In this document: positions 23,097 through 34,966 of the stretch, in pieces | Layout: the number at the start of each line of letters is the position of its first letter | Numbering within the stretch: position 1 is the first letter of the stretch | Source of the DNA: Spizellomyces punctatus DAOM BR117 | Taxonomy: Eukaryota; Chytridiomycota; Chytridiomycetes; Spizellomycetales; Spizellomycetaceae | Assembly: GCF_000182565.1 (NCBI RefSeq) | Contig: NW_015971537.1 | Location: forward strand, 1 to 64,000 | Direction: 5' to 3' | DNA length: 64,000 bases | Notes under the pieces: model-generated | Databases searched by the model: none | What the model was told of the DNA's origin: nothing | The model's input: only the letters and a program-made list of their open reading frames with translations | Position numbers and translations under genes: made by a program

Positions 23097-23110
23097 TCCA
23101 CCACGTCCGC
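23097..23110 (+). promoter_or_regulatory. Cluster motif, NRPS-like/orphan promoter
   Basis: The site TCCACCACGTCCGC is a full match to TCCRCNNCGTCCRC. It lies between the orphan gene (start 22922) and the A-T-TE gene (start 23339). Confidence 0.6.
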
Positions 23111-23338
23111 TCGCTTGGCAGCCGTGCACTGCCGGTAAACGTTGCCCCATCATAGTTTTTGTTTGCGTCATCTTTGGCGCCAGCCGCTAGGTATAGACGA
23201 ACCCGCACGACGGTCCTGCCATTCTGAAGTTTGGCCGACTCCGCCTGGAGTGAGTGGGACTCGAAACTATTAGACAAAATCCTGGCCGCCCTCGTGCAAG
23301 GAGCGTCCCCATTCTCACCGAAATCAAATATCGCAGCA

Positions 23339-26300
23339 ATGAAGGTGCCTCTTAAACTTTTGAAGTTCGTTCAACAATGCCGTTGGCTGGCAAAGCAGGC
23401 GAGCAACCGGCAGCGCAACGAGACCGACATACGACAAATCCTCGTGAGATGCGCACGCCGGTATCCTGGTCGTGGCCTTTACTACGTTGCCAGCGTATCA
23501 GGAATAGAAAACCCTACTTTCACGACCTATATGGAACTTCTCAACCGGGCGGTTCTCATCTCCAGCTTTCTGAAAGCGAAAGGTCTATCTCCCGGTCGTG
23601 TAATAGTTCTCTACTTTAACAACCACCAGGACAACATCGAATATTTTTGGGGGGCATTGTTTGCGGGCTTGTTGCCCTGCGTGCTAGGGCCTCTCAACCC
23701 CAGCGTGCCAGGAAAGAATAGCAAGATGGTCTCCTACCTCCACCGCCTGTTGAACAAGCCAATATTTCTCACACGCCAATCACAATGCGCTGACCTTACC
23801 AAAATGACCGAAGAAGATACACTCGACGTCCTTACTGCCGACGAACTCGAATCTAAGGTAGCTGTCATGACGAAGAGAACGCATTCGCATAGACAAAATG
23901 GCGGATCCGCGTACGACACGACTTTGCTTCTTCTTACCTCCGGCTCGACTGGCATGCCCAAGGCTGTGGAGCTGACACACGGCAACATTTTCGCCGCATC
24001 GCAAGCTAAAACGGCCTCTTACAACCTTAAATGTGATGATACGGTGCTCAATTGGGTTGGGTTCGACCATGTGGCATGCGCCGTTGAGAATCATATAACC
24101 CCCATGTGCGTGGGAGCAAATCAAGTGCACGTCCTGGCTCCCCTGCTTATCAACGATGTCGGCTCTTTTTTCAAAATGATTGAGCATTATGGTATTACCC
24201 TGACATTTGCCCCAAATTTCCTTCTTGCAAAGATGAACGCTTGTCTGCGAGAGAATATGGAGCAATATCGAGGAAAGCTCGATTTATCTGTTTTGCGACG
24301 GATCAACTCTGGCGGGGAGGCAAATGTGGTAGAAACAGGTCAGCAGCTACTGGAAGCGTTGGAGAAGGCCGATGCACGTTTTGCCGGGTGCATTACACCT
24401 GGATTTGGCATGACCGAAACCTGTGCTGGATGCATATACAATCTTGGCTACCCGTTTGTTGATGCTGGCAGAGAACTGGCTAGTGTTGGCCGCTGCGTGA
24501 AAGGAGTTCAGATGCGCATTGTGGACAAGGATGGGAAGGAGACATCATCAGGGAGAGTCGGAGCGCTACAGATTCGCGGCCGTATGGTTTTCAAAGGATA
24601 TTTCAACAATCCTGTCGCCACTCGCGGATCGTTTACCGATGGCTGGTTCAAAACCGGGGATTGCGGGTTTGTAGTAGATGGAGTACTTACATTGACCGGT
24701 AGAGCCAATGATAGTATTATCGTAAACGGCATCAACTACGGCACATCCGAACTTGAGAGACACCTGGAGAGTGTCCCGGGCATCACAAAGTCATTTGTGG
24801 CTGTCCTTACAACTCGCCCGCCAGGTTCAGGTCACGAACATTTGGCCATCGTTTACCTTCCCTCATTTGCCTATCCCGACGACGAAGAGACCCTAGTAAA
24901 AACCCACGCTGCTATCCGTGAGCGCACTGTACTATATTGCTCCAAAGTCCCCGAAATCATCCTTCCATTGCCACAAAAAGCTATGGAAAAAACATCACTC
25001 GGCAAGCTCCCTCGTGGCCAACTACGGAAGCAGTTGGAAGGAGGTGGCTTTGATTGCCATCTGTCAAAGGTTGAAGAAATCTTGGCAAAACGACGACAGG
25101 TTCTGAAAGCATCACCGGCAACCCCAGCTGAAAGTACTCTGGCGACATTTTGGAGCCATATTTTCGGGGTTCCTCAAGAAAGCTTGGACGCGGAGGAGAA
25201 CTTTTTTGAGCGTGGCGGTTCGTCTCTGGAAGTAATAAGGTAAATAGGTGTCACTACGAGGACATGCGACTTCCTTATTGGCGCAAGTATATTCATTGCT
25301 ACTATTTCGTCTGATCTGTGCAGATACAAGTCCATGATCGTTGAGCATTTCAGCCTTGACGACAACTGGCCTGTCATAAGGATCATGCAATATCCGACCA
25401 TCCGCAGCTTGGCTCATCATCTTACATCGGAGACGCAGTTCGCTGAGAATGTAAAACCAAATTCAAATTACGATCCCCTCATATGTTTGCAACCAACCGG
25501 CTCCAGGACACCTATCTTCTTTATCCATCCTGGAGTGGGAGAGGTTCTCATTTTTGTCAACCTGGCAAAGTATTTTATCAATGAACGCCCTTTCTATGCT
25601 CTTCGTGCCCGAGGATTCGACGAGGGTCAGACCTATTTTGAATCAATGGAGGAAATGGTTGAGACGTACACACGCGCAATTGAGCGGAAGCAACCTCATG
25701 GGCCGTATGCCCTTGCAGGATACTCTTACGGAGGTGTTGTAGCATTTGAGATAGCAAAAAAACTCGAAGCCCGAAATGCAGAGGTCAAGTTCGTTGGACT
25801 GGTGAGTTGCTTTTAAGAAACCTCAGAATTATTCTCCAGCTGATCACATGGATATACTAGGTGAACATCCCCCCTCATATCAAGTCCAGAATGTTGGAGA
25901 TCAATTGGACAGATGGCTTCCTTAATCTCTCATACTTTTTAGAATTCATTACAAAAGCGGAGGCAAAGGAGCTCGCTAGCCAGCTTCTCCCACTGTCTCG
26001 CCGCGAGCAACTAGACTACGTGTGGCATCGTGCCCCAAAGGCTCGAAGAGCGGAGCTAGGTCTCGATGTGGAACGCCTGGAAAAGTGGGTTGATCTCGCC
26101 CAATCGCTGCTTGCCTGCGGTCGCGCTTATGAACCCTCGGGAATGGTTCGCGGCTGCGACTTGACTGTATTCTATGCGGAGCCTCTTAAGGGAACAAAGA
26201 CGGATTGGTTGGTGAACCAATTACAGGACTGGGCGAACTATGCCCAACAAAACGTTCAGTATGTTGAGGTGCCAGGGTCCCATTATACGTTAATGAATCA

Positions 26301-26361
26301 ACTATACGTAGGACACTTTCAAAAAATTTTTAAAGATAGCTTGGCTAAAGCTGGTCTTTAA
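23339..26361 (+). CDS. NRPS-like A-T-TE synthetase (arylpyruvate-condensing type)
   Basis: The likely core enzyme of the cluster. Exons 23339-25239, 25324-25801 and 25861-26361 sum to 2880 nt (959 residues), the usual length of AtrA/TdiA-type enzymes. The adenylation domain (about residues 35-590) has LLLTSGSTGMPKAVELTHGN, FDHVACAVENH, GFGMTETCAGC, FKTGDCG and a C-terminal Lys in KTSLGKLPRG. The carrier domain has FFERGGSSLEVIR with the phosphopantetheine Ser. The thioesterase has Ser in GYSYGG and His in VPGSHYTLMN. There is no condensation or reductase domain. Family members activate two aryl- or indolyl-pyruvates and condense them to benzoquinones, furanones or butyrolactones; that role is inferred here. 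The ATG at 23339 is chosen; the frame stays open upstream to 23231 without another ATG. Confidence 0.9.
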
Positions 26362-26716
26362 ACGACATGTTTGTAATTACTTGATTAGATTTGGGTTAGG
26401 ACTATTGCAAGGTTGTCATTCTAGATATTTGTAGTCAGATCCAATATGCAAGTGTCCATCTTTGAAGGGAAATGCGCTAAATTCCTAAATGCATACTATT
26501 GGACGTTAGATAGTAGGTATGGATGCTGAGTAGTAAGTATCACGAATCAAAGGACATTTTGAACAGCGTTCTCCAAGTGAAATGCAATGACATTCTGATA
26601 TATGAATGGTATATGCAAATAATTCTATTTTGAAAAAAAAAAAAAAGAAAGAAAGAAAGTAAGCTGTTGCGTATAATGCCGCTGGAGCTGATATGATCCC
26701 ATTATAGAGCTGTAGG
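26362..26716. other. Intergenic, convergent 3' ends, poly-A/GAAA tract
   Basis: The gap separates the last cluster gene from a zinc-finger gene. It holds an A-rich run with short GAAA repeats at about 26631-26659 and nothing else I can identify. It is the natural right border of the cluster. Confidence 0.6.
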
Positions 26717-28037
26717 TCAGATTTTGTGTGACGGGAAAAAGGCAAGAATAGGATCACCGTCACGCAACCCACAACCTCCAACAAGAGCTGCTCCCCCCAA
26801 AAGCCTAGGACGGAGGCCTTCCCAATACCAGAGCTGCATGTCATCCGGTGAATATGACGGAGAAAGCGGTATGTCTTCGTCCATTCTCGTCCGTTTTCGA
26901 GGCGGGCCTTGTTCTGACGGACCGTCCACAAATTTCATGTAGCGCAGAACGAGTTGCTTGAGGGACGAAATCGACATATGAGAAAGGACCGGGATAGGAA
27001 TACTCCATAATCGCGGTGGTGGAGACGGAGGCCGTGGCGCGGAGATATGCGGAATCGAAGGCTTGCTGTCGTGCATGATAACGGATATCCACACAACTGC
27101 CACATCGTCTTCCGGATTGGAGTTTGGATTTGAAAGTAGAGTAGGTGCAGGTTCAGCTTGTGCACTTTCCTGCCACGCCAGCGCGGCAGACAAGTCCGCA
27201 TCCTCCGGTGAGGAAAAGTCTGAAGATGGTGTCGGTGGCAAGAACGAAACAGGCATTGAAGTTCTGTTGTGACTTTCAAGTGTCGCCGGCGAACACGTAT
27301 TGAACTCGGGCACCACCAAACGCTCCCCTAGTGGCTGACAGATCAGTGGAGATGCCGTATCAGGAGCTGCCGACCAAACGACATCTTCATGCGTTTGAGA
27401 AACGGTTTCGCCCGAATTTGGGCCTAAGAGTAGAGAATTAAGCCAATCGTCCTGGGATACACACGAGCCGTCTAGATCCGAAGATACACTGGCAAGCGGT
27501 GAATCTGTTATGCTCTTGCCGTCCCCGTCACTTGTCGAGAACGAAGAGCCATTGAGACCCGAAGGTGGGCTCGCGCAAGCCAGCATTTCTTGAAGGGTGG
27601 TACAGCTTTCAAGCGGAGCATCCTGAGCAATCTTGCAGTTGGGTATATGGGACGCCGCCTGTCGAAATCGCGCCAAGTTTCTGAGAATGACATAGCAGCA
27701 AATTAAAGAGATGATAGAGCGGACCTAAACAATAGGAAAAAAAAAGTTTGCGCAGCTCCTACCTTCCGCAAAGGCAATGCCAATGTCTGGACCGCTTGGT
27801 TTCCCGATACACACAAGGGTACCACTTGCAGGCGAGACAAACCTTGTCCCCTATAAGCGAACCCAAGGAAAACCATTTAGATACTCAGCGTAATGATGAG
27901 AACACGCGGGAGGTAAGGCTCACCGACTATCAGTAGCTCGGAATCCCTTTTGGCATGGTCTTCATGTAGATGAGGGCCTAGATATTTGGCGGCCATGGGG
28001 TCTCCACAAAGTGGACATTGGATCTGAGTATCATCTG
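26717..28037 (-). CDS. Zinc-finger protein with ubiquitin-like C-terminus
   Basis: A predicted regulatory or adaptor protein. Two exons near the N-terminus form Cys/His-rich units: IQCPLCGDPMAAKYLGPHLH in the exon ending at 27924, then VCLACKWYPCVY...RHWHCLCGR in exon 27850-27763. The large exon 27680-26717 starts NLARFRQAASHIPNC, has a long Ser/Pro-rich acidic middle (possible activation domain) and ends in a fold with GLRPRLLGGAALVGGCGLRDGDPILAFF, suggesting a ubiquitin-like domain. The first exon and start codon are unresolved (upstream of about 28037). It lies just outside the cluster and is the only nearby candidate for a DNA-binding protein, but the zinc units match no fungal cluster-regulator class I know. 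Confidence 0.55.
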
Positions 28038-28039
28038 CA

Positions 28040-29177
28040 AAAGGGGAATATGAACCGGGCAATACTGAGATTAATGACAGAAAAAAAAAAAAGAAAACTA
28101 TTGGGCTCAGGCAGCCAACTGTTCGCTTCATCACTGAAGTTGCAAGAACCATTCACAATGCTGTGTACCTTGGATCAAGAAGACTGCTGTTGTTGCAGTT
28201 ACAAAATCTGAGAGTGGGATCCACGAGGTGTAGCGTCGTCTGGCGACAAGGGGATTGTGTGGATGAAGTTGAAGCATTTTGGCCAGGACAATTTCAGTAA
28301 CGGAGGACAAGCGGGACGTTGAGGAATTTTATAAAGCAAACCCCATATGTTCGCGCCCTGTGGCAGCGAAATAGGTATGCGCAGCAACGGCCTTTGCCAT
28401 TAAAAGCTCTTCCCGACATCCTTTAGCCCACGTTTGCTGCTTGTTGTTCTTTACTATAGTACTCTCCATCCAGTTATAGAAAATCAGAGGTGAAATGGAT
28501 GCGACGACCTAGGGACCAAAGCGCGGGTATGCTGCGGCATGCATTTTTCAGCCTGGTCATTGCCATCATCTATACCATATCCGTCTTGTTTGACGAGTAG
28601 GCGTTAGGGCTAAAAAATGGAGGGAAGACGGTGGGCGGAGGCGCAATGGGGGAATCCAAGTAGAATCGCAAAAACCTTTGGAAGTTCATCGACAGCTTTT
28701 TGCTTATCTAACTGGATTGGAAGGAAAGCCACGTTGTCGGGTCAAAATTTCGGATATTGATCGGAGGCAAAACGTAAGCAAAGCAAGTGTTATTATCCAA
28801 GAAAGTAACTTTGGGCCAAAATCCACACTTGTAAGGCTTTGAAACCGCTTTGCACCCAGAGTTTCACGCAAAAGAAGTGTTCCAAAAACGCGTGGGCAGT
28901 TGCCGTCAAGATACGAAAAACAGCCGAGAATGACACTTGACAGGTATTTGGCGCAGCAGAATCTGGTAAAATGAATGTGGCCGCCATTAGAAAAAACAAC
29001 TCGTGGCAAGTCACGGCTGGCTGGGGGGGCAGTGGACGGAGTGGACCGGAACAGATTAGCGCCATCCGCTTCTGCTTTTTAATCGACGGCCCCATTCCTC
29101 CTCGAGTGACAATTCCCTTTTGTTGACTTTTTTATTTTATTCCAAAACCTCTTACAAACCGGTTACCTATTTTAGAC
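28040..29177. other. Intergenic region upstream of phosphate carrier
   Basis: About 1.1 kb between divergent genes. It should hold the unresolved first exon of the zinc-finger gene near 28100-28200 and the promoter of the carrier. No other gene-like frame or RNA gene is seen. Confidence 0.4.
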
Positions 29178-30465
29178 ATGTCTGCTGCAGTCAAGTGGGA
29201 TGCCCGTTATGCAACCGCTGTTCCGCATGACAACGTATACTATGCAAAGTGCTTCATGTCAGGCATCCTCGCCTGTGGGTTGACACATAGCGCTATTACG
29301 CCACTCGATGTGACAAAGTGTAGTATGCAGGAAAGTGTTCTTTCACCCGTCACTGGCTGTTACGCTTGTGCAAGGAAACTTAACCTTTTGTCGATGTTAT
29401 AACAGGTCAACCCTGCCAAATACCGCGGTCTCATCCCTGGTCTTCGTACCATCGTGGCCGAGGAAGGTGCCCGGGCTGTTTGGAAAGGACTGGTTCCAAC
29501 AGGTGCGTCCCTCCTTTGCGTCCCTTTGCATGTCTGCGTATGAGCCAGTCAGCGGCGCGGTCCAACCGTCTTGCAATATACAGCTATCGGATACTCTGCT
29601 CAAGGAGCTTTCAAGTTTGGTCTCTACGAGTATTTTAAGGACTTTTACTCCAATTTGGTTGGAGAAGAGAATGCGAAAAAGTACAAGCAACTCATCTGTA
29701 AGTGTCCCTCTCCTCATTTGTTCATCCGTTCTGCTCCGGTAACAGTTCTTTACAAAACAGGGTGTGCGGGTTCGGCTTCATCAGAGTTCTTTGCCGACAT
29801 TGCATTGTGTCCTATGGAGATGACAAAAGTCAAAGTGCAGACATCTCCTGCAGGAACCTTCCCGACGGCGTTCGCCCCCGCACTGAGGGAAATGGTCGCC
29901 AGACGGGCGGAAACGCGCTTCCCCTTTGGCTCTCTGGTGCCGCTGTGGGGTCGACAGTAAGTAGAGCATTCTGGTTTGATTGGGCATGCTGGTCACATCT
30001 AATAGTTAAATATTCAGAATCCCCTACAATGTCTCCAAGTTCTTCTTCTTTGAGCAGATCGTGTCGTCCTTCTATACATACGTCCTGACAGAGCCGAAGG
30101 ACTCTTACTCCAAAACCACACAGCTGGGAGTGACCTTCACCTCTGGATACCTTGCCGGTGTGATCTGTGCCTTAGTCTCGCATCCCGCGGACTCGATCGT
30201 GTCCCTCATGGCCAAGCCCGACAACAAAGGGAAGAGCGTTGGGCAAATCGCCCGCGAGACGGGAATGAAGAGACTGTTGACTGGGGGCCTTGGTACCCGT
30301 GTGCTCATGATTGGAACCTTGACGGGTGAGTTCACATGCATAATATATAGTTGCTACCACTTTACTGAAATTTGACTCTTTGCAGGTCTCCAATGGTGGA
30401 TTTATGATACCTTGAAGACGGCAATGGGCATGGGCACAACAGGTGGTGCGGAACCCAAGAAATAG
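29178..30465 (+). CDS. PIC2: Mitochondrial phosphate carrier (PIC2/MIR1 type)
   Basis: An inner-membrane solute carrier (SLC25A3-like) that brings phosphate, and in yeast Pic2 also copper, into the matrix. Three carrier repeats are visible: [15 protein letters not shown] (PxD motif) in exon 1, [16 protein letters not shown] in the middle and [14 protein letters not shown] in the third, with [20 protein letters not shown]-like sequence after repeat 1. Introns fall near 29323-29403, 29503-29570, 29700-29760, 29957-30018 and 30327-30385. It is a housekeeping gene and marks the return to ordinary chromosome. PIC2 versus MIR1 cannot be decided by eye. Confidence 0.9.
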
Positions 30466-30928
30466 AGGATTAGCCCCCTCTAAGTAACCTTGTGGTAGAG
30501 GATAGAAGCCTGTTTAGAAAGGGACGTTGGATTGTGAAAAGTGATATATATTCCCCATATTGATTTATTCGCCAACTATACAGCCCAGGTTTGAGGCTCT
30601 GTCTGAATGTTTTTATAAGAAAACAGTAGCTGGGTTGCAAATTGCACAGGTAGGTACAGAAGCGAGATCAAAGTTTCTTTAGGGTTATGTATTATACTCT
30701 CCATATTCAACGCCGAATGCACTGGCGTCTATTCTGAAGAGCATCACGGCAACTGGTCAGGCTGCATTGATTTAACAGTTTCTGGCTGACGGACCTTGGT
30801 TTGGTGGAGATCATAAACTTCAGAGTTTTTCATCTGTCAGCTAGGATGTCTAGCGTAATGGAGCTTTCCGTCAACAAATTGTTTGGATCAGTCACGGTGC
30901 TTCAACGTTTTCATTACTATATACAAGA
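30466..30928. other. Intergenic between convergent genes
   Basis: AT-rich 3' flanks of two convergent genes; no gene or motif is seen. Confidence 0.5.
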
Positions 30929-32600
30929 TCATGCAATGTCATCTCCGTACAGCAGTCGACGGCTCATACTCAGCTTAACGTCATCTTCAGCCATTTCTGT
31001 CATCGGCGTGGCAGGTCCAGCATCCTGCATCGGTTCAGATTTAAGGATACCTGATCCAAAGGGCCCCAGTCGCGCCTCTGATCCCTGCAAGCACTTTAGC
31101 GTCCTTTTCTCCGTTGGACTCAGTTCCTGAACAGTGGTTGTCCCCACCGTCGATATTTGATCTGGGACCCCCCTTTTCTTCTTTTTTCCTTTGCGTTTTT
31201 CTTCCGATGGTTGCTGTAGCCGCAGTTTGACGGTTTGAAAATACTTTCGCTGCGTCCTTTCGGTCCATGGTGAAAGAACGCCGCCGACCACGAGTCCCGC
31301 GCAGCCGTAAACAAAGATCAGTGTATATGCCTTTTCGGTCTTTGCCATCATGGGTATCAGAACCGCAGCAGACAGATCGATTCCAGCGCATGCAACGGCA
31401 TAAGGGCCGCGGACACACTCTGAAGAACTGCGTGCAATCATGAAATTAATGTGCAAAAAGAGCGCCGATATGCATCCGGCTAGCGCCGCGCCATGATGAC
31501 CCCCGTCCGTCGACTCTTGCAGCACTAGTGAGCCATGTCGGATCAGTCCCAGATTTGCTGCTTGTATGAGAAGGTAACAGAGTGTAACGCAGATTTGTTG
31601 CCGTCTCGGACGGACTTTGCCTAAGCCGGGGATCCATGTCAACCCTAATGCAACCAAACATGCGCCAGGGATGATAGCACCAAAGCCCATGAGCATCCAA
31701 AAATCTAAAGGCTCGTTGCTGTGGTACCTGAGATCAACAGATGTGAACTGGTTGATGATAATGGCCGCCGAAGCTCACCACTTTGCAAATACTTACTTTA
31801 CAAATAATCCGAGAAATGATAACCAAGCGGATGCTATAGTCGAAAGGTAAGTGATTCTCGCATCGACTAGTGAACTCCCAGAGTACTCGATGCAGAATCT
31901 TCTTTCTAGATCCGCATCATCAAACTTTTGTGCCATGGCTAACCGGTACTGCCGAAGAACATGCAACTTGGCGGCCGTCATCCATGTGGGTATAAGCCAG
32001 CATCGAGATCGACCGTCCCGCGAAATTTCAGGCAGAGAGTTATTGGCGCTTGAGCTGCCGTCAGGTGCAAAGAGGTAACTGATTTTTGTTCGCCACTCCC
32101 GTACATAGGCTGACCGCAAAGTGAGGACAACACCGAGGGCTAGCTGGAGAGCAGGTTCCCAGTCACCGCCAAACAAAAATGCTGGAGCAAAGATCCAGCG
32201 GGCTGCAATCCGCCCACAAATTAGATATACAATCGACGTGAAAGCCTTGTATCGGAACTCGACTTGTAAGCCGACGATCGAAAGCCACGTAATGCCCAGT
32301 TCTGTAGGTGCAAGCATCCTGGCATTCGCCAGAGGAACATCCTATCACAGTTATGATGAGTGCACATATCCAGTATGAGAAGCTCATAGTTAACGCTTTC
32401 CTTACAGGAGTAGCAAAATACTTTAGTCCTCCTACAGGAATCGCAACATAGGCAATGCAGAGGAAAATGAAGAAAAGCAGACATAGGAGTGCAGATGAGA
32501 AGGTCGGTGATGGCCATTGAAGCCGCATTTGGAACAGCAGTAGAATAATGGCAAGCAGTGGGCAGGCCAGCATGACCTGCATCTGGCATATCAAAAACAT
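30929..32600 (-). CDS. Multi-pass membrane protein, unknown
   Basis: I do not recognise the family. Exons run from MFLICQMQV (start 32600; an earlier exon is possible) through ...GGLKYFATP, then DVPLANARMLAPTELG...LSFLGLFVK, then YHSNEPLDFWMLMGFG to the end. About eight to ten hydrophobic segments are spread over the protein. A central cytosolic loop (around SLPEISRDGRSRC and MAQKFDDADLERRF) and a long Lys/Arg-rich C-terminal tail (EEKRKGKKKKRG) are hydrophilic. The fold could be a sensor or transporter; no catalytic domain is seen. Splice phases across both inner introns agree. Confidence 0.6.
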
Positions 32601-33904
32601 CGTTCCGCCGGCGAAAGCGGACAGAGTTTACCCACCCAGATTACGTGAAACATATATCTTCCATCAAGTTGACCATGATTCTCAGCGGCCCTGGCCATGG
32701 CGACATTTCCAGCGCATGCGCAACTGGCGATAACTGTGAACGAGATCTTATTGAGTGTTCACGCGTTTGCCCCGTCTGCAGTGGGTGCGGGACGCAGTTC
32801 TTACACATGACCATGATAGTATTGCGTCTCCATCTCGGCCAATACAGATGGGTGAACCTTTGGAAAATGGCAGTAGGTTCGCATCAGTGAACCTCTACGT
32901 GTTCTTGCTAAAAGAGCAAACACACCTGTCAGCAGTATCAGAGTTCTGAAATCTCAAGGAAACTGTGGAAATCTTCTCTCGATCATTTCCGTCATGTTCC
33001 ACAGTACCCAAGTCTTCAGTCCCGAGGATCAGGCCACTCAGGGCCTGTGGGAGACCTTTAAACGACATTGATGGCGGCCGGGTTTTCATGATGACAGATC
33101 AGGCAGAGTAGGACATGATGGGGTTTTCACAGGTATTCACTTCCGATCGGACTTTTGAGCGCGGACGCTTACGTAAGCTGCATTGATCTGTCAATCTGGT
33201 CCCCTGGACTTTTCCCTGGTGGAAGCTTCCATTTCGCTACCCTAACCTTCCTGGTTGGCGTCCCACAGATCCTGATTCAGCGCATATCTACTTTTAGCAT
33301 TGCGCTTCATCGAACTTGATGAGGTTTTCTGCATTGAACACCTCCTCATATTCTATTAATAGTTTTTCAAAGGGACCGTTCATTCGGGTCTCCGTTTCGT
33401 TGGTAATTATCGTTTCTATTGCGAGGCACGTGTGCAAGATACAGCGACCGCATATCCAAGGAACCCAGGATGCCATGAACAATAGATGCATCAGCCTTGA
33501 TACATTATTACATCTATTCATTCAACTCGCGGCGTTCTTCCAGAAGGGATACGGAAGTAGATTGGATAATTAGCGATTTACTATTCGGGCAACGTTCCGT
33601 CAGCCGGTGGCATTTACCATTCCGTTGAACTTTCTTAAAAATAACCATCACAGCCTCATTTTTTTGTGATGACAATATTTGCGGCTATCTAGAAGGGCAA
33701 GATGCAATTATGAAAGCCGCAAATAGCGGAACTCTGGATGGGTATCCAAGGTGGCGAATGAACACTTGACAGATGTCACAATGAGGCGGTTTTTCTTAGC
33801 AATCGAGAAGCGATTAGACGGATATAAAGGAGAAAGAGATGTCCTCTTTTTCCTTTCTTCAGCAAATTCAAGTTCCCTATCCCTAGCGACGTGTACAGTG
33901 CAAG
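32601..33904. other. Intergenic, 1.3 kb
   Basis: Both strands are broken by stops and I see no exon with family resemblance. Promoters of the two divergent flanking genes should be here. Confidence 0.45.
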
Positions 33905-34966
33905 ATGAGCTCAGTGTCGCTTCCTCCGTTCCTCTCGGCAACGTTGCTCATCACGATCCCGGCACTCGGCTTTCTAAGTCGAGGTCTAAACCGATGGATT
34001 CCCAATAACGGCGCTGATCAGAAAAAGAGGCTACGAGGAGTCACGTTCATCGCGTTCGGTATACTTCGCTCTGTGATCCTGGGATTGGGGTTGTGGAAGG
34101 CTCCCGAGTTCTTTGCGAACTGGTTCACGCCCACGAACGCGTCAGAAGAGCTCCAGAGCATCATTCTGTATACGACCGGGCTGTATTGCTCTATGCTGAG
34201 TAGGCATCCTTTCATTGCGCGGTATTGCTTCATGTGGCCTTGCAACTTACATGTGATCTTGTAGTTTACGAGTTAACCGTGAATGATCTCTCCTGGGTTT
34301 CCATTTTGCACCACACCGCAGCGTTGATCGGCAACGGCATCCTTCTCGTTGGCGTCGAGTTGCACCCTCTGTACCCTTTCTTCGTTCACCTCTACAGGAT
34401 GGGAACTTTAATGGCGACACCAATCTTCTTTTCCATTGCATATTTCTATCTTGGGCAGGATAAGAAGCCAGCCCTTCGATTGAAACTGAGCTCTCTTCGC
34501 CTCACCTGCGTTGAGTTGAACATCGCTTGCATCATGTCAAACTCGATTGGATTGGCATTCTACTTTACTCACTTCAAGTCGTTACCGAACATTTTGCGCG
34601 TCCTCCTTCTGGTTTGCAACGCTGCCTTCATTCCCGAACAGATTCAAACCAGCAAAGTTATGGGACAGGTAGATATTGATGAAGGTTTCATGTTGACGCT
34701 TAGGATATATTCTAATCATAGTTTTGCAGTGGCAACGAAAACTCTCCATCGAAATCAAGAGACGCCTATCAAGTCCAGTGCTGACGACTTTCCCCGCCCT
34801 CTCTGCCTTGTCCATGTCCTCTGCAATCCAGAGGCCCTCTTCCCCAATCAAGCGTGTCCGAATGACCCACACAAAGTCTCTGTCTCTGGATATGTCAGTG
34901 ATCAGCCGTCGTCCGTCCTTGGCCCACTCTGCTCTACCTCTCGCCTCTCCTGCAAGCGCTGCATAG
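33905..34966 (+). CDS. TLC-domain-like membrane protein
   Basis: A 311-residue multi-pass protein (exons 33905-34199, 34265-34668, 34730-34966; 936 nt). It has about six to seven hydrophobic helices. The segment YELTVNDLSWVSILHHTAAL resembles the Y-x-D...HH core of TLC (TRAM-LAG1-CLN8) proteins such as TLCD/TMEM56, which act in lipid metabolism in the ER or plasma membrane. The last exon is a basic, Ser-rich cytosolic tail with several RRxS sites (for example RRLSS, SRRPSL) that look like phosphorylation targets. The substrate is unknown; ceramide synthase itself is unlikely because the Lag1 motif is incomplete. Confidence 0.65.

Noticed and set aside
26631-26659. A-rich GAAA run as a transposon poly-A tail
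   Set aside because: No element or target-site duplication is seen upstream; a simple repeat suffices.
26875-26895. Motif-like TCGTCC repeats at the zinc-finger gene
   Set aside because: They lie in its coding exon, not in a promoter, and lack the two-pentamer spacing.
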